Origin: Marasmius tenuissimus | Lineage: Eukaryota > Basidiomycota > Agaricomycetes > Agaricales > Marasmiaceae | Length of the DNA: 64,000 nucleotides | Direction of reading: 5' to 3' | Assembly: GCA_029532415.1 (NCBI GenBank) | Contig: JAQOTA010000050.1 | Location: 1,054,001 to 1,118,000, forward strand | Shown here: positions 50,077 to 63,532 of the stretch, piece after piece | Layout of the letters: each line of letters begins with the position of its first letter | How positions within the stretch are numbered: position 1 is the stretch's first letter | Translations under genes and position numbers: made by a program | The notes under the pieces: model-generated | Told to the model about the DNA's origin: nothing | Databases searched by the model: none | What the model saw: the letters and a program-made list of their open reading frames with translations, nothing else

Positions 50077-53030
50077 TCATGATGTATATGCCCTTGACAT
50101 TTATCACAGGACATCTCCACAGCTGTCTCAATAATCGTGGCAACTTCAGCGATTTCTCGAGCTTAGATTTTTTTGTTTACGGACAAATCAAATATAACCT
50201 GCTCCCCGCTCTCGAAGCCCAAAGCTCGAGCTCGCACATTCCAGTGTGGCCACCAGAATACGAACCTCTGCGCTCACAAATCAAGCCCTGTGAAGGGCAA
50301 CAAAGCGGATTGCGCCTCATCTGGCTTGCTGCTCTCTTCGACCAGATACTGACAGGACCTCTTTCAAGATTGCCTGCCGTCTATTCATCACAACCTCGTC
50401 TTCGCCCGAGGGGCTGTCGTCGGAATCATTGTGATTGCTCACTACGTGTAACGTACAAGTCAATCCGCGGTGATACGCAACGAGGGAAAGGATCACGAAA
50501 AGTAGCGGCAAAATGATAGGGGAATGGAAAACCCAGACTCGACCCATTGAACCCAACCAAGAACGTCCGTCGACAGGAAGCCATCAATGCCGACGCCGGA
50601 AGACCTATATTACAAGGCGCCGGTCGACATCGAACCTAATCCGTGGGTACCGTTTCTCCTCTCGTCGAAGCACTCAGAAACATGGTAGAGAATCAAAACT
50701 CACGGCGATAGCGGGTTCGAAAGCCTCCGTTAGACCTCACAATTATGTGTCATAATCTCTCCAAGGCTCACACCTCGTTGGTTAGACGGTGCTGTTTCTG
50801 GCGACCACAGTTGTTCTGAGCTCAAGACGAGCGGAAGGAAGAACTATTGGTTGCTCTCGCAGATGATCTAGATTTTGATTGACCGCATCGGCATCGATGT
50901 CGTGATCCTCGCCTTCGTCGCCGTTGCAGCCTCTTCATTTGCTTGGTATCTTCAACCTGTTTGTATTCCAGCGAAAACTAACACTTGTCCAGATCTGTCA
51001 TATCCAGCCAAATCGATTCCCAGTTTGTTCTGCTCCTTCACCCAGCTCCACAAATCACCAACTGTTCTCTTTCTTGTACGCATTGGAAATCTTTGCCGCC
51101 AATGGAGGACACGATCTCGTCGTCTGAGCGGGTCGACGTGTTGGATCTCAGTGTACCGTTCGTCTTGACAAGACACAAAATCTCTATCTATCTCTCTCTC
51201 GAAGATGAACAAGGCTCCGTCGGTAAATCATGAATCGACAACTCCCGAACCTCAGCTGTGACCGAAGAGAGATGTAGTTACAAGCGGGGAGATATATCCC
51301 CAAGCCAAGGTTACGGGCATAGAGAAATCTGAGGCCGTTGATGGGGTGAGAGTATGACGGTTGGGGACAGGTGGAAGTAATGAAAGTCTCTCGTTCGAGG
51401 TGAAAATCTGAGTGCTTTAGGTGCCATTCAGCACAGAAATCCCGGCAGATCGACTCTAATGTCATTTTGTACATCAAATCTAGGATTCTAATATCAAGAG
51501 AGCGTGCGCACCATCAGCCCCCAAGTTCCTGTGCAAAAGTTCGAGGGTAGGTTTGTGAGAAATCTGAGAAGAGACTGAGCTTTGGTCTCCTTTGTCACTG
51601 ACGAGGTGAAGGTGGTGGTTTGCGTATGATGAGTGGGCGCTTGTTGACCTCTGAACTGAACTGAGTATCAACAAGCGCCCAGCGACCACTTTCACTCGAA
51701 CCATCACCATGACACGAACGCCAAACGTCGCGCAGCATCTTCAATGGGAGCAGGCACAGAATATCGATAGTTAAACTACCACCAATTTGTGAACGGAAAA
51801 TCAGCTCCTTGATCACGAATCTCGCTCGAAATCATCGTAACGGGCAGGAGGCACTAGTAGTACATACAACAGAATGATGTCGACACGGTTGAGGAGGGCA
51901 GAGATGGCACTTGGGGAGGTGTGGGTGTTTGATGTCTGATCAGCCTTGTGTCCTGAAATTACCCAAAGCTCAGCACGTAACAGGGCTCGTTCAATGTTCG
52001 TACATCTATCTACCTAGGCTGACTTCCTCCGCGTCGGCCTGACATCTTGTTTTCACAAGCAGTTTCGATCTTGTATGTCCCAACGATGAAACTAAGAAAT
52101 CCTACCAATATCAACGCCGTTTGATTGCAAAGTTCGTTCATCTTCCTATCGCGCTTGAATAGGGCATCTCATGTTTTTTACTGCCGCGTTGCTGTGCCAT
52201 TGATCTCAGGCCTGACGAGGGCTATCAAACACATCCCGTGTTTGAAAGAGAATGTCAGTTCTAGTCTCTATCACTGTGGAGAAGCCGCAGGCTTTCTCGA
52301 TTATATCCTGACTTCTTACCCCCGGTGGGTGGGTTCCGAGGATCAGTAACGTCCGAATGTCACTCGAATTCTGAGAGCCCAGTGCGTTTTCGTCGACTAC
52401 AATATAACGCCACCCTCGCCTTTATAGCCTGCGGTATAACCGTGCAGGACACGGGTCTAGGAAGGATGTCGGTTATACGTGCAACAAACGGGTAGGACTT
52501 CAGCCACCTCGCCAAGAAGTCGTTTATCCTCGGAGCTCGACATGTAGGCATGGGTGCGTTCAAAACCCGGTGTCTATCAATCTACGTCGGGCTGTCAACA
52601 TCAACGGTATCTGGATGCCTACACACCGACTCGCGAGCGTGAGTAGCTGTAACTTTCTCTTGTGATACCTCGTTTCTGGCTGATTGTTTGTTACCATAGC
52701 ATATGGTCTAACCTTCACGACACCATTCTTCGAGAAGAGGTTCTCGAAGGACCCCAGAACTTTGGAAGCAGGCTCAAAGACCAGTCCCAAGAGCTCATCC
52801 TCAACCTCACGTTACGTATCAGCTCAAACGAACCGGTGTCGACCTCTCTAGTGCTGAATATCATTATAGTCGGCTGACTTGATGGTGTCCGCTGTACGGC
52901 ACCGATGATCTGCTTATCACTATATCGTTCAGATTAAGCCATGGGCTCGACTGGTGTCTATAAAACTGTTTGCACTATCTAACTTGGGAACGGAAAGTGG
53001 TGAACTATACAACATGTACGCCAGACAGAG
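50077..53030. other. Unresolved intergenic region
   Basis: About 2.95 kb. Open stretches at 50317-50556 (minus, one hydrophobic segment IILPLLFVILSLVAY), near 50587 (plus) and at 50952-51212 (minus, DLWSWVKEQNKLGIDL) look slightly coding-like, but I could not chain them into a gene. No RNA gene or clear repeat. Confidence 0.4.
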
Positions 53031-54577
53031 TCAAGAACAATTCACACCATGATATTGACAAACTTCTTCTAAAGTAACAAACATATTGACCATCTTCGAC
53101 CAACGTTCCTCGCGTTGCTCCATCGTCTGGCTAAAACCCGATGGGTCTTGGCGTCGAAACTGGTCCTCCGTTCGTTCTCCATACTCAAGCCATCGGAAAA
53201 TCCCGCCAGCACTGTACTGGGTGACAGAGTATCGGGTTTCCCCCTCTTGAATGCAGGTGTTACCGTGCCGAAGCACTGCGGAGGGTAGGAGGAACGTGCA
53301 GCCAGAAGGGAATTCAATAATGACCTTGAGGTCAGGCAGTACCAGATGACCACCCTTCGAGGATTCAAATTGGCCCACAGCCGTGATCGCGCACATGCTG
53401 TGCGGACAGTTCTTCGCATCGGTATGGATAGAGGTGCAAACCTGCGGCCCGAAATTGCAAGTGAGGGAAGCAAACTGACTTCGGTCAAGATTTGGTGTGA
53501 ACCCGTCGATTGATGACCGGAGTTGGCGCATGGACTTCTTGTAATACTCGTAGTTCCTGAATGACCAGCACGCAAAGCCGGCTTTGGAATGACATTGGTT
53601 TGTCAACACTGCGAAAGCAAATGAAGAAGTACACACCATCTTGAGTGGAAGCCAGCCGCCGTATGCATGGTTCATGTATGATGTTCTGCATGACTTGCTC
53701 GTGCTTCCCAGCACTGTGTGTAACTATACCCTGCCCCCCACCCATAGACCAACCTGTAGCCGCAGCAGCAAAACCTTCTCCACGAAGATGATTTAGATCT
53801 GCCTTTTTTAGTACAAGCTTCGTTGTCCGAGCGCCCTCTAGAACATTGGCCACTTTCCCCATATCTTCATCGTATGACGCATCTTGGACTTTCTTCAAAC
53901 CGACCATGAATATTCGCTGAGCCACATCCACAAGCAAAAGAGCACGGCTAAGAATTTCAGGTGAGCAAGAGCAGGTAAACAGAAAACTGATATACCTGCC
54001 TCCCATCCCATTCTATATAGTCCCAATCCAGTTGAGATCTGTACCAGTCGGCATCGCGAACGTTGCGACTTGGTCCAGTAACATCCTGGCCGATATAGCC
54101 GCCGCTCGCTGCTGGTAGCTGAGTCACATCGAGAACGCTCATGGCTGTTTGACAAGTTTGGATGGCTGAGCGGTGATGCGAGTGAAGGTGGCCGTCGACG
54201 TGCATTCGATCATCTCGATGTTTTCGTCGTTTTGAATGTCGGTACGTATTTTGTCCTTTCCGTGGTTGGGTCACGTCTTCATCCTCAGGTGCAATTCCTT
54301 TTTTGACAGGTGGCGTGGTGTTCAGGTCCGACATCGACTGAGACGACAGGGGGTCAAAATCGTCCAATGGGTCATCGACTACCTGAGCTTCTCGCTCTAG
54401 TGCTTGCTGAAGCAAGCTTTCTAACGGGGGGCATGAAGGTTTGATGGTGACAATCTCAACATTCCCGAGATCTTGCCAAAACTCAACATAGGTGCGGCCG
54501 CTCCGGGTCTGAAATGAGGGGGGTCAGTGAGGTAGGCGTAAGACAGGCTATCCACGTACGCTACGGCCATTTGACAT
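53031..54577 (-). CDS. TET/JBP-family 2OG-Fe(II) oxygenase (453 aa)
   Basis: Exons (minus): 54577-54560, 54508-53996, 53916-53637, 53581-53031; introns 51, 79 and 55 nt, GT..AG, phases matching, 454 codons with stop. The N-terminal third is charged with a basic patch (RHSKRRKHRDD). The catalytic part has GWSMGGGQ, the iron ligands H323-x-D325 (SIHTDAKN) and H376 (LRHGN), and R387 (GETRYS) for 2-oxoglutarate, with IIEFPSGCTFLLPSA and TQYSAGGIFRW as family hallmarks. TET/JBP enzymes oxidise 5-methylcytosine or thymine in DNA; this branch is expanded in Agaricomycetes and often linked to KDZ transposons. I see no KDZ transposase nearby. All key residues are present, so it should be active. Confidence 0.88.
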
Positions 54578-57500
54578 GGTAACGTAGAGAGACTGGAAAG
54601 GTGGTCAGCACCAGTCTAAAAAGTCATTGGTGTGTTTGACAGCCAATTCGATGACTTTCGCATCGCGAGCTGCCTTCTTCCCTTGGACCCGGGATTGATT
54701 CCGTATGGAGGAAGACAACTCACGATACCAATGGCATGAGATGGTAGTCAGACACTCATTATAAACGATGCTACTCACAGCGACACCAGTCGGCTTGTGG
54801 CGGGACACTGAGAGAGGTGGAGAAGTTAGAACCAAACATTTATCATTATGTTGGTCAGTATTTGTGGCACACATTCAGGTGATGTGACATCATGATCATG
54901 CGTGTGTTACCTGGAGATGCCAGGAGATGCTCGTGAAAATCCTAGTGCCGCCTGCCAGTGCCATTTCCCAACTCCGCCAGGAACCGCTGAGTCTTGACCC
55001 AGGCCAAAATTAAAAAGCGAAACATTCACAAAAAGCACGAGTTGATTAGGTTACAAGCAGCATAAGTAGATACTTTTACAGATTTAGGACAACTGCGCCC
55101 CGCTTTTCATAATAATTATAGACACCTCCAAGAGCTGCATCTCAGTGGCAAGTGTTCGATTGTACGTTAACGCAACAGGACTGCTGTGGATTGCGGGCCA
55201 GTGCTCGGGTAAAGTGACAACGGCCGTCAGTCTGACGCGCCTGCGTCCAATTTTTTCCATGGAGAAGTGAATCTAGAAAGAACCGTTAGCAGTGCGCTTT
55301 TCGTTGAGTAATAGGACTCACGTTCGGTTCGGTGTCCAACGTACAGAACAGGGCCACAAGCGGATGAGTGTGACAAAGTGTGACCTAGTGTGACTGTCTC
55401 TTTCCTCTCCCGGTCCGTCCTTCTCCGTCCTCTGTCCTCCTGCATCGGAACAACTTCCAGTCAATATCGGATATGCGTACCTTAAATCTCTTGCGTTTCC
55501 TATGACTTACTGCTGGCGACAGAAGTGACATCGCTCATCCGAACTCAGGCATCTATCCTACTGGCACTCACAGCTATATGTTCTCTCCCATTCCGTATCG
55601 CTCAGTGGACGACGAGACGCGTGAATCCGGGCGAGAATCTTTCAGACGTCAGGCAGGAGCACTTCGACCCCTTTGTAGCGTGAAATTGGAGCAGGAGGTC
55701 GTCCAAGGCTACAAGTGCGTATTTTACCACTCATTGGCGGGAACTGAACTGTTCACTTATGCAGTTGTTGGCAGAGAACGGGCATAGGGATTTAGAGAGG
55801 TTATTCGACAATATTTGCTGTTTATACGACGATGACCCTCTGAGCAGGTCTGTTGACTGCACAAGTACCCATGAATGATGACTGACTCGCTCACACAGGC
55901 TTACGTATGCGCCTTTCTACGTTATACTTGGGCCCTGGATGCATATTTGTGCTGCCACTTTCGTGCGCCTCCCGGAGTCCCAACTATCTTTGATGGCCCC
56001 AGCCGTCAACTGGATCTTGAAGCTTGACCCTGTATCTCTTCACGCGCCACGCGGAGACGAGGCACCTTCTTTGAGCCCGGTAGAGAGCGAAGCAGTTGGA
56101 GGGTGATAGTGTTGGGTATCTTTGCCAGCATCACTGACATCTGCTCGCGACACCGCACAAGGATTGCTTTGGTACCAATGACGACCAACCAGTCTGACAA
56201 AACGAAAACCAGGTCGAAGAAATGGTTGACTCATTATAACGGGAGAACGTGCTGTGAGTTCTTGGTCGCACTACAGAAGAGACGCTTGCTTACCTCTCCG
56301 TGACCAATAGTCCACCTTGTTGTATCTTATCCCTTTACAAACCAAAACTCGAAGACCAAGCAGCCTCTCCCGTCGTGGCCTCTTCTTGCGCCTACACTCA
56401 TTCACAACCCCAATGAAATCACGGTGTACGACCGTCAGACCTTGTTTGTCCGAGATCTCCAGCTCACCTTCGGCAAACATGCTCGATGATCCATACAGCT
56501 CTAGCTTGACAACTATCTCGAACCTCGTTGAGGTCAATGAGCCTCTAGGAGGATAGGGAGATGTACGAAGGCAAGCTTGACGGTTCGCCCGCCAGGCTTT
56601 CGAGCGATATCCAAGATACCAGGTGAAGGAGAACGACGAGTCAAAGGAGAGGCTGAAGGGAGTAAGGAATACCTCGACGAGTGCAAGACAGAGTTGAAAG
56701 ACCTGAAGGGCGATGGATGAGCAGGAACGATTGTCATTCGAGAGGGCGATGAAGCTCAGTCTGATCGCCCGAGATGGCGTATAAATGAGCGAGGTGCTCA
56801 TCCTGAAGCCGAAACAGGCCTTCATCGTCTTTATTCAAGACAGCGGTGACACGCCCAGGAACGACTGCGCCTTTTTTCACACTTCCCAACTTGGGATCCC
56901 GAGATCTTCAGATGTTCCTCACCCGACTCCTCACCTCGCCCTCATCCTGCCTTTTCGACCTCATTCTCGTCTCGAAACCACCCACAACCTTCCAAAACGC
57001 GTTGAGCACGAGCTGCTATGGGTCACTGATATCCTCACCACCATTTACATATGCAGAATTCTGCTGCTGGAATCCAAGGTGGCGACGAGGAGATGGGCAC
57101 GATAAGGGCAGCTAGCCGCCAAGCTGAAGGGGATTAGGCCTTGAGGCTCCATTGCCACTGGCTGGGTCATCAGACGAGATTGGTACTTGGACTTGGAGAA
57201 CGACCCTATCGAGTCGGAGGAGGGCAGCTAGCTCTCGTTCTTACTCTGCACCGCCAAGACCTACATCCCGGATTGGATTAGGTTAGAAGTTGATACCAGG
57301 ACTCAGATTTTCTTGCCTCTACCGCTACCCTCTGGCGGTGACTGGTTTCAGCGTGAAATTCGTCTCTCTCACAGACATGGGTGGCGACGGTGGTTTTGGG
57401 CAGGGAGAAGACCAGCCCCATTTCTACGCGGGAGGGTCGGAATCGGATACTGGTGACTCCCGCTGTACCGAGGCTACGAATCGTGGCTCGCTATAGCTCG

Positions 57501-58874
57501 AAACCTCGATGCTCACGTGGCGAAGAGTCACTCTTCGCGCGCTGGAGACGAGATTCGAAGTCGGAATGTTGGATGTTCTAGACATCTCAACAAAGCAGTC
57601 GCAGAGATACAGGGGATGTGGAGTCGACGAGGTCGTACGGGCAAGTTGATGCAGCTACGATGCCTTCATATTACTGTTGACAACACCGGGGTAGTTGCGA
57701 TGGGCTCGGAAGCATGTGGCACGGTTGTTCCAGCTTATGATTCTCTATACTGTAAGATCCGAGGGCAATGCTTCAGGTGCCAGGGATTAGTAAGTAATTA
57801 AATGACCTGATACACAAGTTTTCGTACACCCGAGAGGTTTAGATAAAAGGAGAGGGAGGGGGTAGTCGTGGGGAAGGAGGTACAGGGAAACGCCCGCACC
57901 GTGCCGGCATCTTTACGCTGTTCTCACTCAAATCGATCATCCCCTGCCCTACTCCCATCGTATAATCGAGAAAAATTCTGGTTTCGAGCAGTCGACGCAA
58001 AGTTTCCTGTCTGTTTTTGACCTAGGACGACCGGTTCACTCAGTCGAACGGCATCCAAAAGCCCGTGAATCGCACTGAGACAAAATCTGGTCGTACATTT
58101 GTATATTAGTGGAAGAATTTGGATGAAACCCAATGCGTGCCCTTTACGAGTCTGTCCATACCATTCAAGTCTTAGCCCAAGGATACCGAATCCGGTACTG
58201 GTTGTTTGAGCAAGTGGGCACACAGCTCGAAGGATGTCATCTTCCAAAACCGGTCAGGATATTCCTACCAGAATGGTCACTGATAATATATGATCTTGTA
58301 TTCGTAGGCCTGGCCATGTCTGCTACATTTGTAACATGGATGGATCGTCGATGTGTCGTTCAATGTCTAACGTCCTTGAATGCGAGATACCAATGCTGGA
58401 TGCTATTCCTGTATCAGTCGCGTTTCTTTCAAGATGGCGAGGTGACTCCTCGTGTCTATTTAAACCCAACAAGGATGAGGGAATTTTCGGCTCTCAAGCT
58501 GAACAAAATCTGGTATTCCGATCATGAATCCGTCATTGACCTGGTGTAGTGTTGTGGTACCATGTGGGGGCACAATCGCTGCAAGATCCCCCAAATAAGG
58601 CAGGTGTTTTCCCACAAGCCGACCCTTCTTGAGAGACTTGTCAGTCATAAGTCGATGATTCTATCACGTCCCGAGTACCTAGACTATTGTATGCAACAGA
58701 TAAATACAAGAAATGGCATATATAAATAGACGAGCACTGTGGCACGCAGAGGATCTTCATCAATCTCAGCTTGGAAGCTACATCGAGACGCATGTCCAAA
58801 CACCTTCATCTTGGTTCTACGCAGGACATTGACACTCCCTCCCACAATCCGAATCCGTCCCAGCACCGAGCCCG
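54578..58874. other. Unresolved intergenic region
   Basis: About 4.3 kb. Open frames at 54605-54874 (minus), 55578-55787 (plus), 56271-56825 (minus) and 57381-57801 (plus) have no domain and no convincing exon chain. Stretches near 56620-56720 look like decayed charged coding sequence on the plus strand but contain stops. No RNA gene seen. Confidence 0.4.
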
Positions 58875-60710
58875 TCACATCATACCCGACACCACGCAGA
58901 GATCAGCCCGCCTCCCGATCCTATCAGCAACCTCATCGAACTTCGCCATCGCACTCGGTATGTCAATCCGGTTGTATCTGAGATCACTAGAGATGTCCTC
59001 GAGCGCATGTTTCAGCACTGAGAGCGAGAGCTCAGGTGGAATGGGATGTGGGGGCAGTACTGGGGATTGCGCCTTAGCCTGACCTTGTGGTGGTAAATGA
59101 GGGGGCAATTTGACTGCGTTTGGGGTATTCTGATTTAGTTTGGGGGGAACAGACGTTGTCTGTTCAGTCGGTATCGAGGGCACTCTCATCTTTGTGAGAT
59201 CGGATACGGATGCTGGGACCAATGAACGTGAATGAACGATGTTCGTAGTCGCCACATTCCCGGAGGAGGTGGCTTCAGCACCGGTTATAGCACCCGGTGG
59301 TACTGAATTCGTACCGATGGCAGCTGTTGCAATCGGTAAGCCTGGATATAAGGAGGATCAACTTCCTGTAACAAAGAGCGAAGCGACATTATGCGGACCG
59401 ATAGAACTGACATGGGCATGGGTGCCCGAGTCGCTGCTGATATCCTTCTCAGCAACCTTCCTTCTCTTCCTCCACTCGCTCCCAGTCTGGCTCGCTTTTC
59501 CTGTTGGTAATAGAGGTCTCTGTGAACGGAGACGCACGAGTTAGTCGATCGTATCAAAGTCTCCGGAACGAGAGGCGGTGAAAGCTCACCTTGGAGCTGC
59601 TCATAGTATCGCCAGCAATGGCAGGCTCAACATTGCCAGAAACATTGCTTCTAATTTGTTCGACACGGTTGTCGTTTTTCTTGGTTGGAAGTCCTGGTCT
59701 CTTCACCTTCTGGGACGTGTTAAACAGGCGTGGAACCAAGTTGATTACAACTCACATTCTTCCTTCCAGCAGCCTTCAAGTTTTTGTGTTCTCCGCTCTT
59801 GATATTTCTCAGAATACAAATGTCAATGACAACTTGAGGTTTGTTCTGAAGTTGGAGTCGAAAAGGGTGCTGGTGAGTGCAAGAGACGGGTTGCAAGCAT
59901 CCAGAGTTGTACCTTTCCCTTCTTCGCAGGCGGTGCATCCAAAATTGAGCTTGAGGTGGGCTCTTCATCGTCGGTAGTTCTGCTTTTTTGTTTGTTGTGT
60001 GTTCTCAAAACCCTCTTCGTACTCGTTGCAATTTCTTGTGACGCGACTTCAACACCAGAGTCTAGCTCATCTTCCTCTTCTTTCCCTTGATCTTCAGCTT
60101 CCTCCATACGGCGCGCCTTTTCTGTCCAGCTCTGCATCGTTTTCTGACTCTTATCCTCAAGATATGCCTCCTTCAGCACCTGCCAAAGGTCTTCGTCAAT
60201 ACCCATTCTCTTCATGATGAACTCCTTTCGAAAGTCATTCAGCCTGCTACACTTCCTCGCGCTTGTTTTATTGCATTCTTGACAGACCAGTTTGCGTTCC
60301 CTGAGGCTGCTGGTGCAGGGCAGGCCTAACACATTGCAACATTCGCACTTCTGTGTAGGTCAAGAGCCGTTAACACAGGAGGGCATCGCAAAGAACGACT
60401 TCACCTTGCTTCTATGAGTCTCTTTCCACTCGAGCACCTTGTAATCTGGGTAGCGACTATTGTTGAACAGGGACGAGAATTGCTGTTTGAGAGCTGCCGT
60501 AACCGTGGCGGCACGCTTATGGACGATATCGTTGGGGTCCTTTTCGTCTTCGTCCTCGAGTTTGTCACTGCTATTGTGCTCCTCGTCCACAAACTCGTTG
60601 TCGACCTCACTGAATTGTAGTGTGCTGATGCTGGGCACCAGCTCGTTTATTACGCCTTCCTCTCTATTGTTGGCTTTTTTGCACGCCGAATTTTGCTCTG
60701 GCGGCTGCAT
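58875..60710 (-). CDS. Zn2Cys6-like cluster protein (521 aa)
   Basis: Exons (minus): 60710-60405, 60350-59913, 59869-59756, 59709-59590, 59519-59399, 59341-58875; introns 43-70 nt, all GT..AG, phases match, 522 codons with stop. The N-terminus is acidic. Starting at residue 103 is KCECCNVLGLPC followed by LVCQECNKTSARKC, spacing C-x2-C-x6-C-x10-C-x2-C-x7-C, which fits the fungal Zn(II)2Cys6 binuclear cluster. A helical charged segment (LKEAYLEDKS, KARRMEEAEDQGKEEEDEL) and basic patches (PPAKKGK, RKRRK) follow, then a Pro/Ser/Thr-rich tail ending in ELSLSV...LRYNRIDIPSAM. A DNA-binding role is likely by analogy, but the cluster is mid-protein and lacks the usual Arg/Lys-rich first loop. A decayed relative of its 3' end lies at 2741-3041. 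Confidence 0.75.
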
Positions 60711-63532
60711 CCTCTTGTGTTATGCGGCAAAATGGGTTTTGTGAGAACTGGAGGAGGTTCAGAACGCGGTTCTGATGCAACGGAGACTGATTGGAGAGGA
60801 GCTTTTCGGAAGCGACACGGGAGCGGGAGTTGGTAAGGTTCCAGTTTCCTGGTGCAATCGATGTGCGGGGTTGTGTTTGGTTTTGAGAATCCTATTGTAA
60901 TTCGTGACCACCATGGGTTGGGGTTACATCGGCTTCGGGGAGGCCAGTCATTTCCACAATTAGATTGGGGGATTTCCTGATTTTGAAAGGTTTAGAATCA
61001 GGAACAGACGTGAGAATATAAAGCAAAAGAATGTATGGTCCTTACCGGTAGCGAAAATACATGGCTGAGCCTTGCACTGTTCGCTGCGCCATGGGATGAG
61101 AGAAGCAGAGGATTGAATATAGGGCGAGTCACGATTCAGCGAGGGAGATCTGTGTGGAGATAGCCGTGACCGAGGACATCATTCTACGAGTTTGAGGTCC
61201 TGCCAAATTGAACAAGTTGTTGCGAATCGGAGTGGTCCCGCTCACGGATGTTGGCAGTGTGGGAGAGAAGAGCCAAACAAGCGCTCATCGGCAATCTCAT
61301 CCTCAAACTATCATGATCATGATACGACGACCATACGCACAAACCTGTGTATTCTTTCTTGCAATTGATCTCTCCTTTTTGGAGCTCAGCGCGACTGAAA
61401 TTCTGCACGTCATACGTGTTTCGCCTCCTCCGAAAGACTCGGGTGGATAATCATAGGGAAATTTTTCGAAGCTACCTCCACCACCCTTGTCAGTACCTCT
61501 AATCTTGATACACTCGTCGACTCTGATTCATACGCCTCCAACTCGCTCCGGGCAGCACCGAGTCGGCTGTATATTCAGGAAAATCAAGATTGAGCTGAAG
61601 AGGCTATGGGCGTACCTCACAAACGGGGTTGGTCCTCAGCAAGATTTGCTCACTACCCTTCCAACCCCTCGGACGCAGCCCTCAAATTTCGCTTTCTGAT
61701 AGCTCAAAGACACACTATCACTCTTTGGAAACTGGAACCCGTTGGATCTCAAGGTGTTTCGCGCAGAGAATGGTTCAACTGGACATATTCAAAAGGCATG
61801 TAGATTGATCAAGAGTCGGCAGGCTTTTGGACGAGTGGATATTTCAGAAACTCCGAGTACCCATGCACATCTAGAGCTTTATAGCCCGTCGCCAAGCAGA
61901 ACGGTACGTGAACAGAGAGCGAATTCAGCTTGAGTTTCGAGCTCACTGCTACTTGAATTTCCCGCGCGTCATCAAAAGGATCAGGTATGTAAATCTCATG
62001 GCTACCTCTTTTGCAAACCATCATAAGCAATCGCAACGACTGACTGCAGATCCCAGTGAATTGGATCATGAGCCAACCACTCCAAACCTCTGAAAGCAAG
62101 GCAGATAAACTCACTATAACCGTACAAACGGGGTTAATACTTACCAACTGGTACTGGGGTCCTCTACTCCTGTGTTTCCCACCTTAAAATCGTTAGGTGT
62201 GCATAGTACACTTTCCGTATCCTACTCCATAACCCTCAAGGTCCTCGTGGAAGTATTGAACAACAGTGGAAACTGCCTTTGTTCAAGGCAGTAGACGATA
62301 GCACGACTCTTCCGCGGAGGTCGATGTCTTGAACTCCAGGCGCGTTACAGCCCGAATGGCGCGATCCAGACAATTGTAAAGGTGAGTTGGCAGACTCATG
62401 AGCGTTGAATGAAGTTACAAGAACCCAAAAAACTGGAGGCTATAAGGCACTCAGGAAAATGAAGTACACCGTGGGCGATGACCGGTAACTAGTGCAACTG
62501 AGACTAGGGTGAATACAGGCGGGTTTAGAATTCATCTACTTTGTTGAGAGAAAGACTCCAGCTGTACGGTCGTTCCACCGCTGTCGAAAACATATATAAA
62601 CGCCTACAGCCATTCGAGGGGTTGAATCACTCAGGCCTCCTCTGAACAAGCCAACACGACGGCACAAACACTATATCTCTTTCGTAGGTTTATAGTAAAT
62701 TGTACTGGGTATCGAGCCATTCGCTTGTGTCTCGCCCCAAACGCAGTTGCTGGGTGAGAGTAGGCTTGTAAGGAAGCCGACCTAGAGCTTAGAGGCCGAG
62801 TGAGTACGCCAGTAAGATAGATTGCTAGAGTACGGGTCCGAACTAAGTATAGGCCTAACCAAGTATAGGCCTAGGGTAGTGAACGTAAGGATAACAAGCA
62901 AGGTGATCTAATAGATAAGGAGGAGAAGGTATCAAACATACTAGAAAGGCCCGAATTTGGTGTTGAGGTGCGAATGAAGTCAGAAGTGCGTTCCGCTACG
63001 GTATAAACAATTGGCTGCGGATGATTCTCGGAAATCTGGGGCTGGTGCTCCGAAGGCATCAGTCAAGAAACTGGCTGGCCGACGCTGGGATGACTCACGA
63101 ATATTGAAGCATCGACAAGAGCCCTTTCACGTCTTTGACTCTCAACTTTGAACCAACAGCCCCACCTTCCACACCGCCAGGACCCATACGAGCGGTTCCC
63201 ACGCTATGACTGATAGACGTCAAGGTGTTCCTGGCATACATCTCCCGCTCTCAAGGTCAGTGTGTCTACATGGTCTGATGACCGGCCCGTCTGAGCCGAC
63301 ATCTCGTGGTGAGTCTCTTCGCCAGAAATCTTCAAAGTTCTCATTCATGATCACCCTGCATGGCCCTGGGTGCGGACCCCCAAGAAATGGCCACTTGAAA
63401 TCCATAGCCGATTCGCAAGTGATTGGTTGGTCCGCAGATAATCGATATTGACCTCTCTTCAGTCCAGACTACACACATACATACATACATAGGGCGACCA
63501 CGCGCGCGCAGAAAACCAGAAATTCAACTAAG
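60711..63532. other. Unresolved intergenic region
   Basis: About 2.8 kb. No gene supported. Small features: AAGTATAGGCCTA twice in tandem near 62844-62873, and a CATA microsatellite at about 63474-63490. Confidence 0.4.

Noticed and set aside
53917..53995. Acceptor at 53948 for intron 2 of the TET/JBP gene
   Set aside because: It breaks the reading phase; the acceptor at 53917 (CTCAG) restores it.
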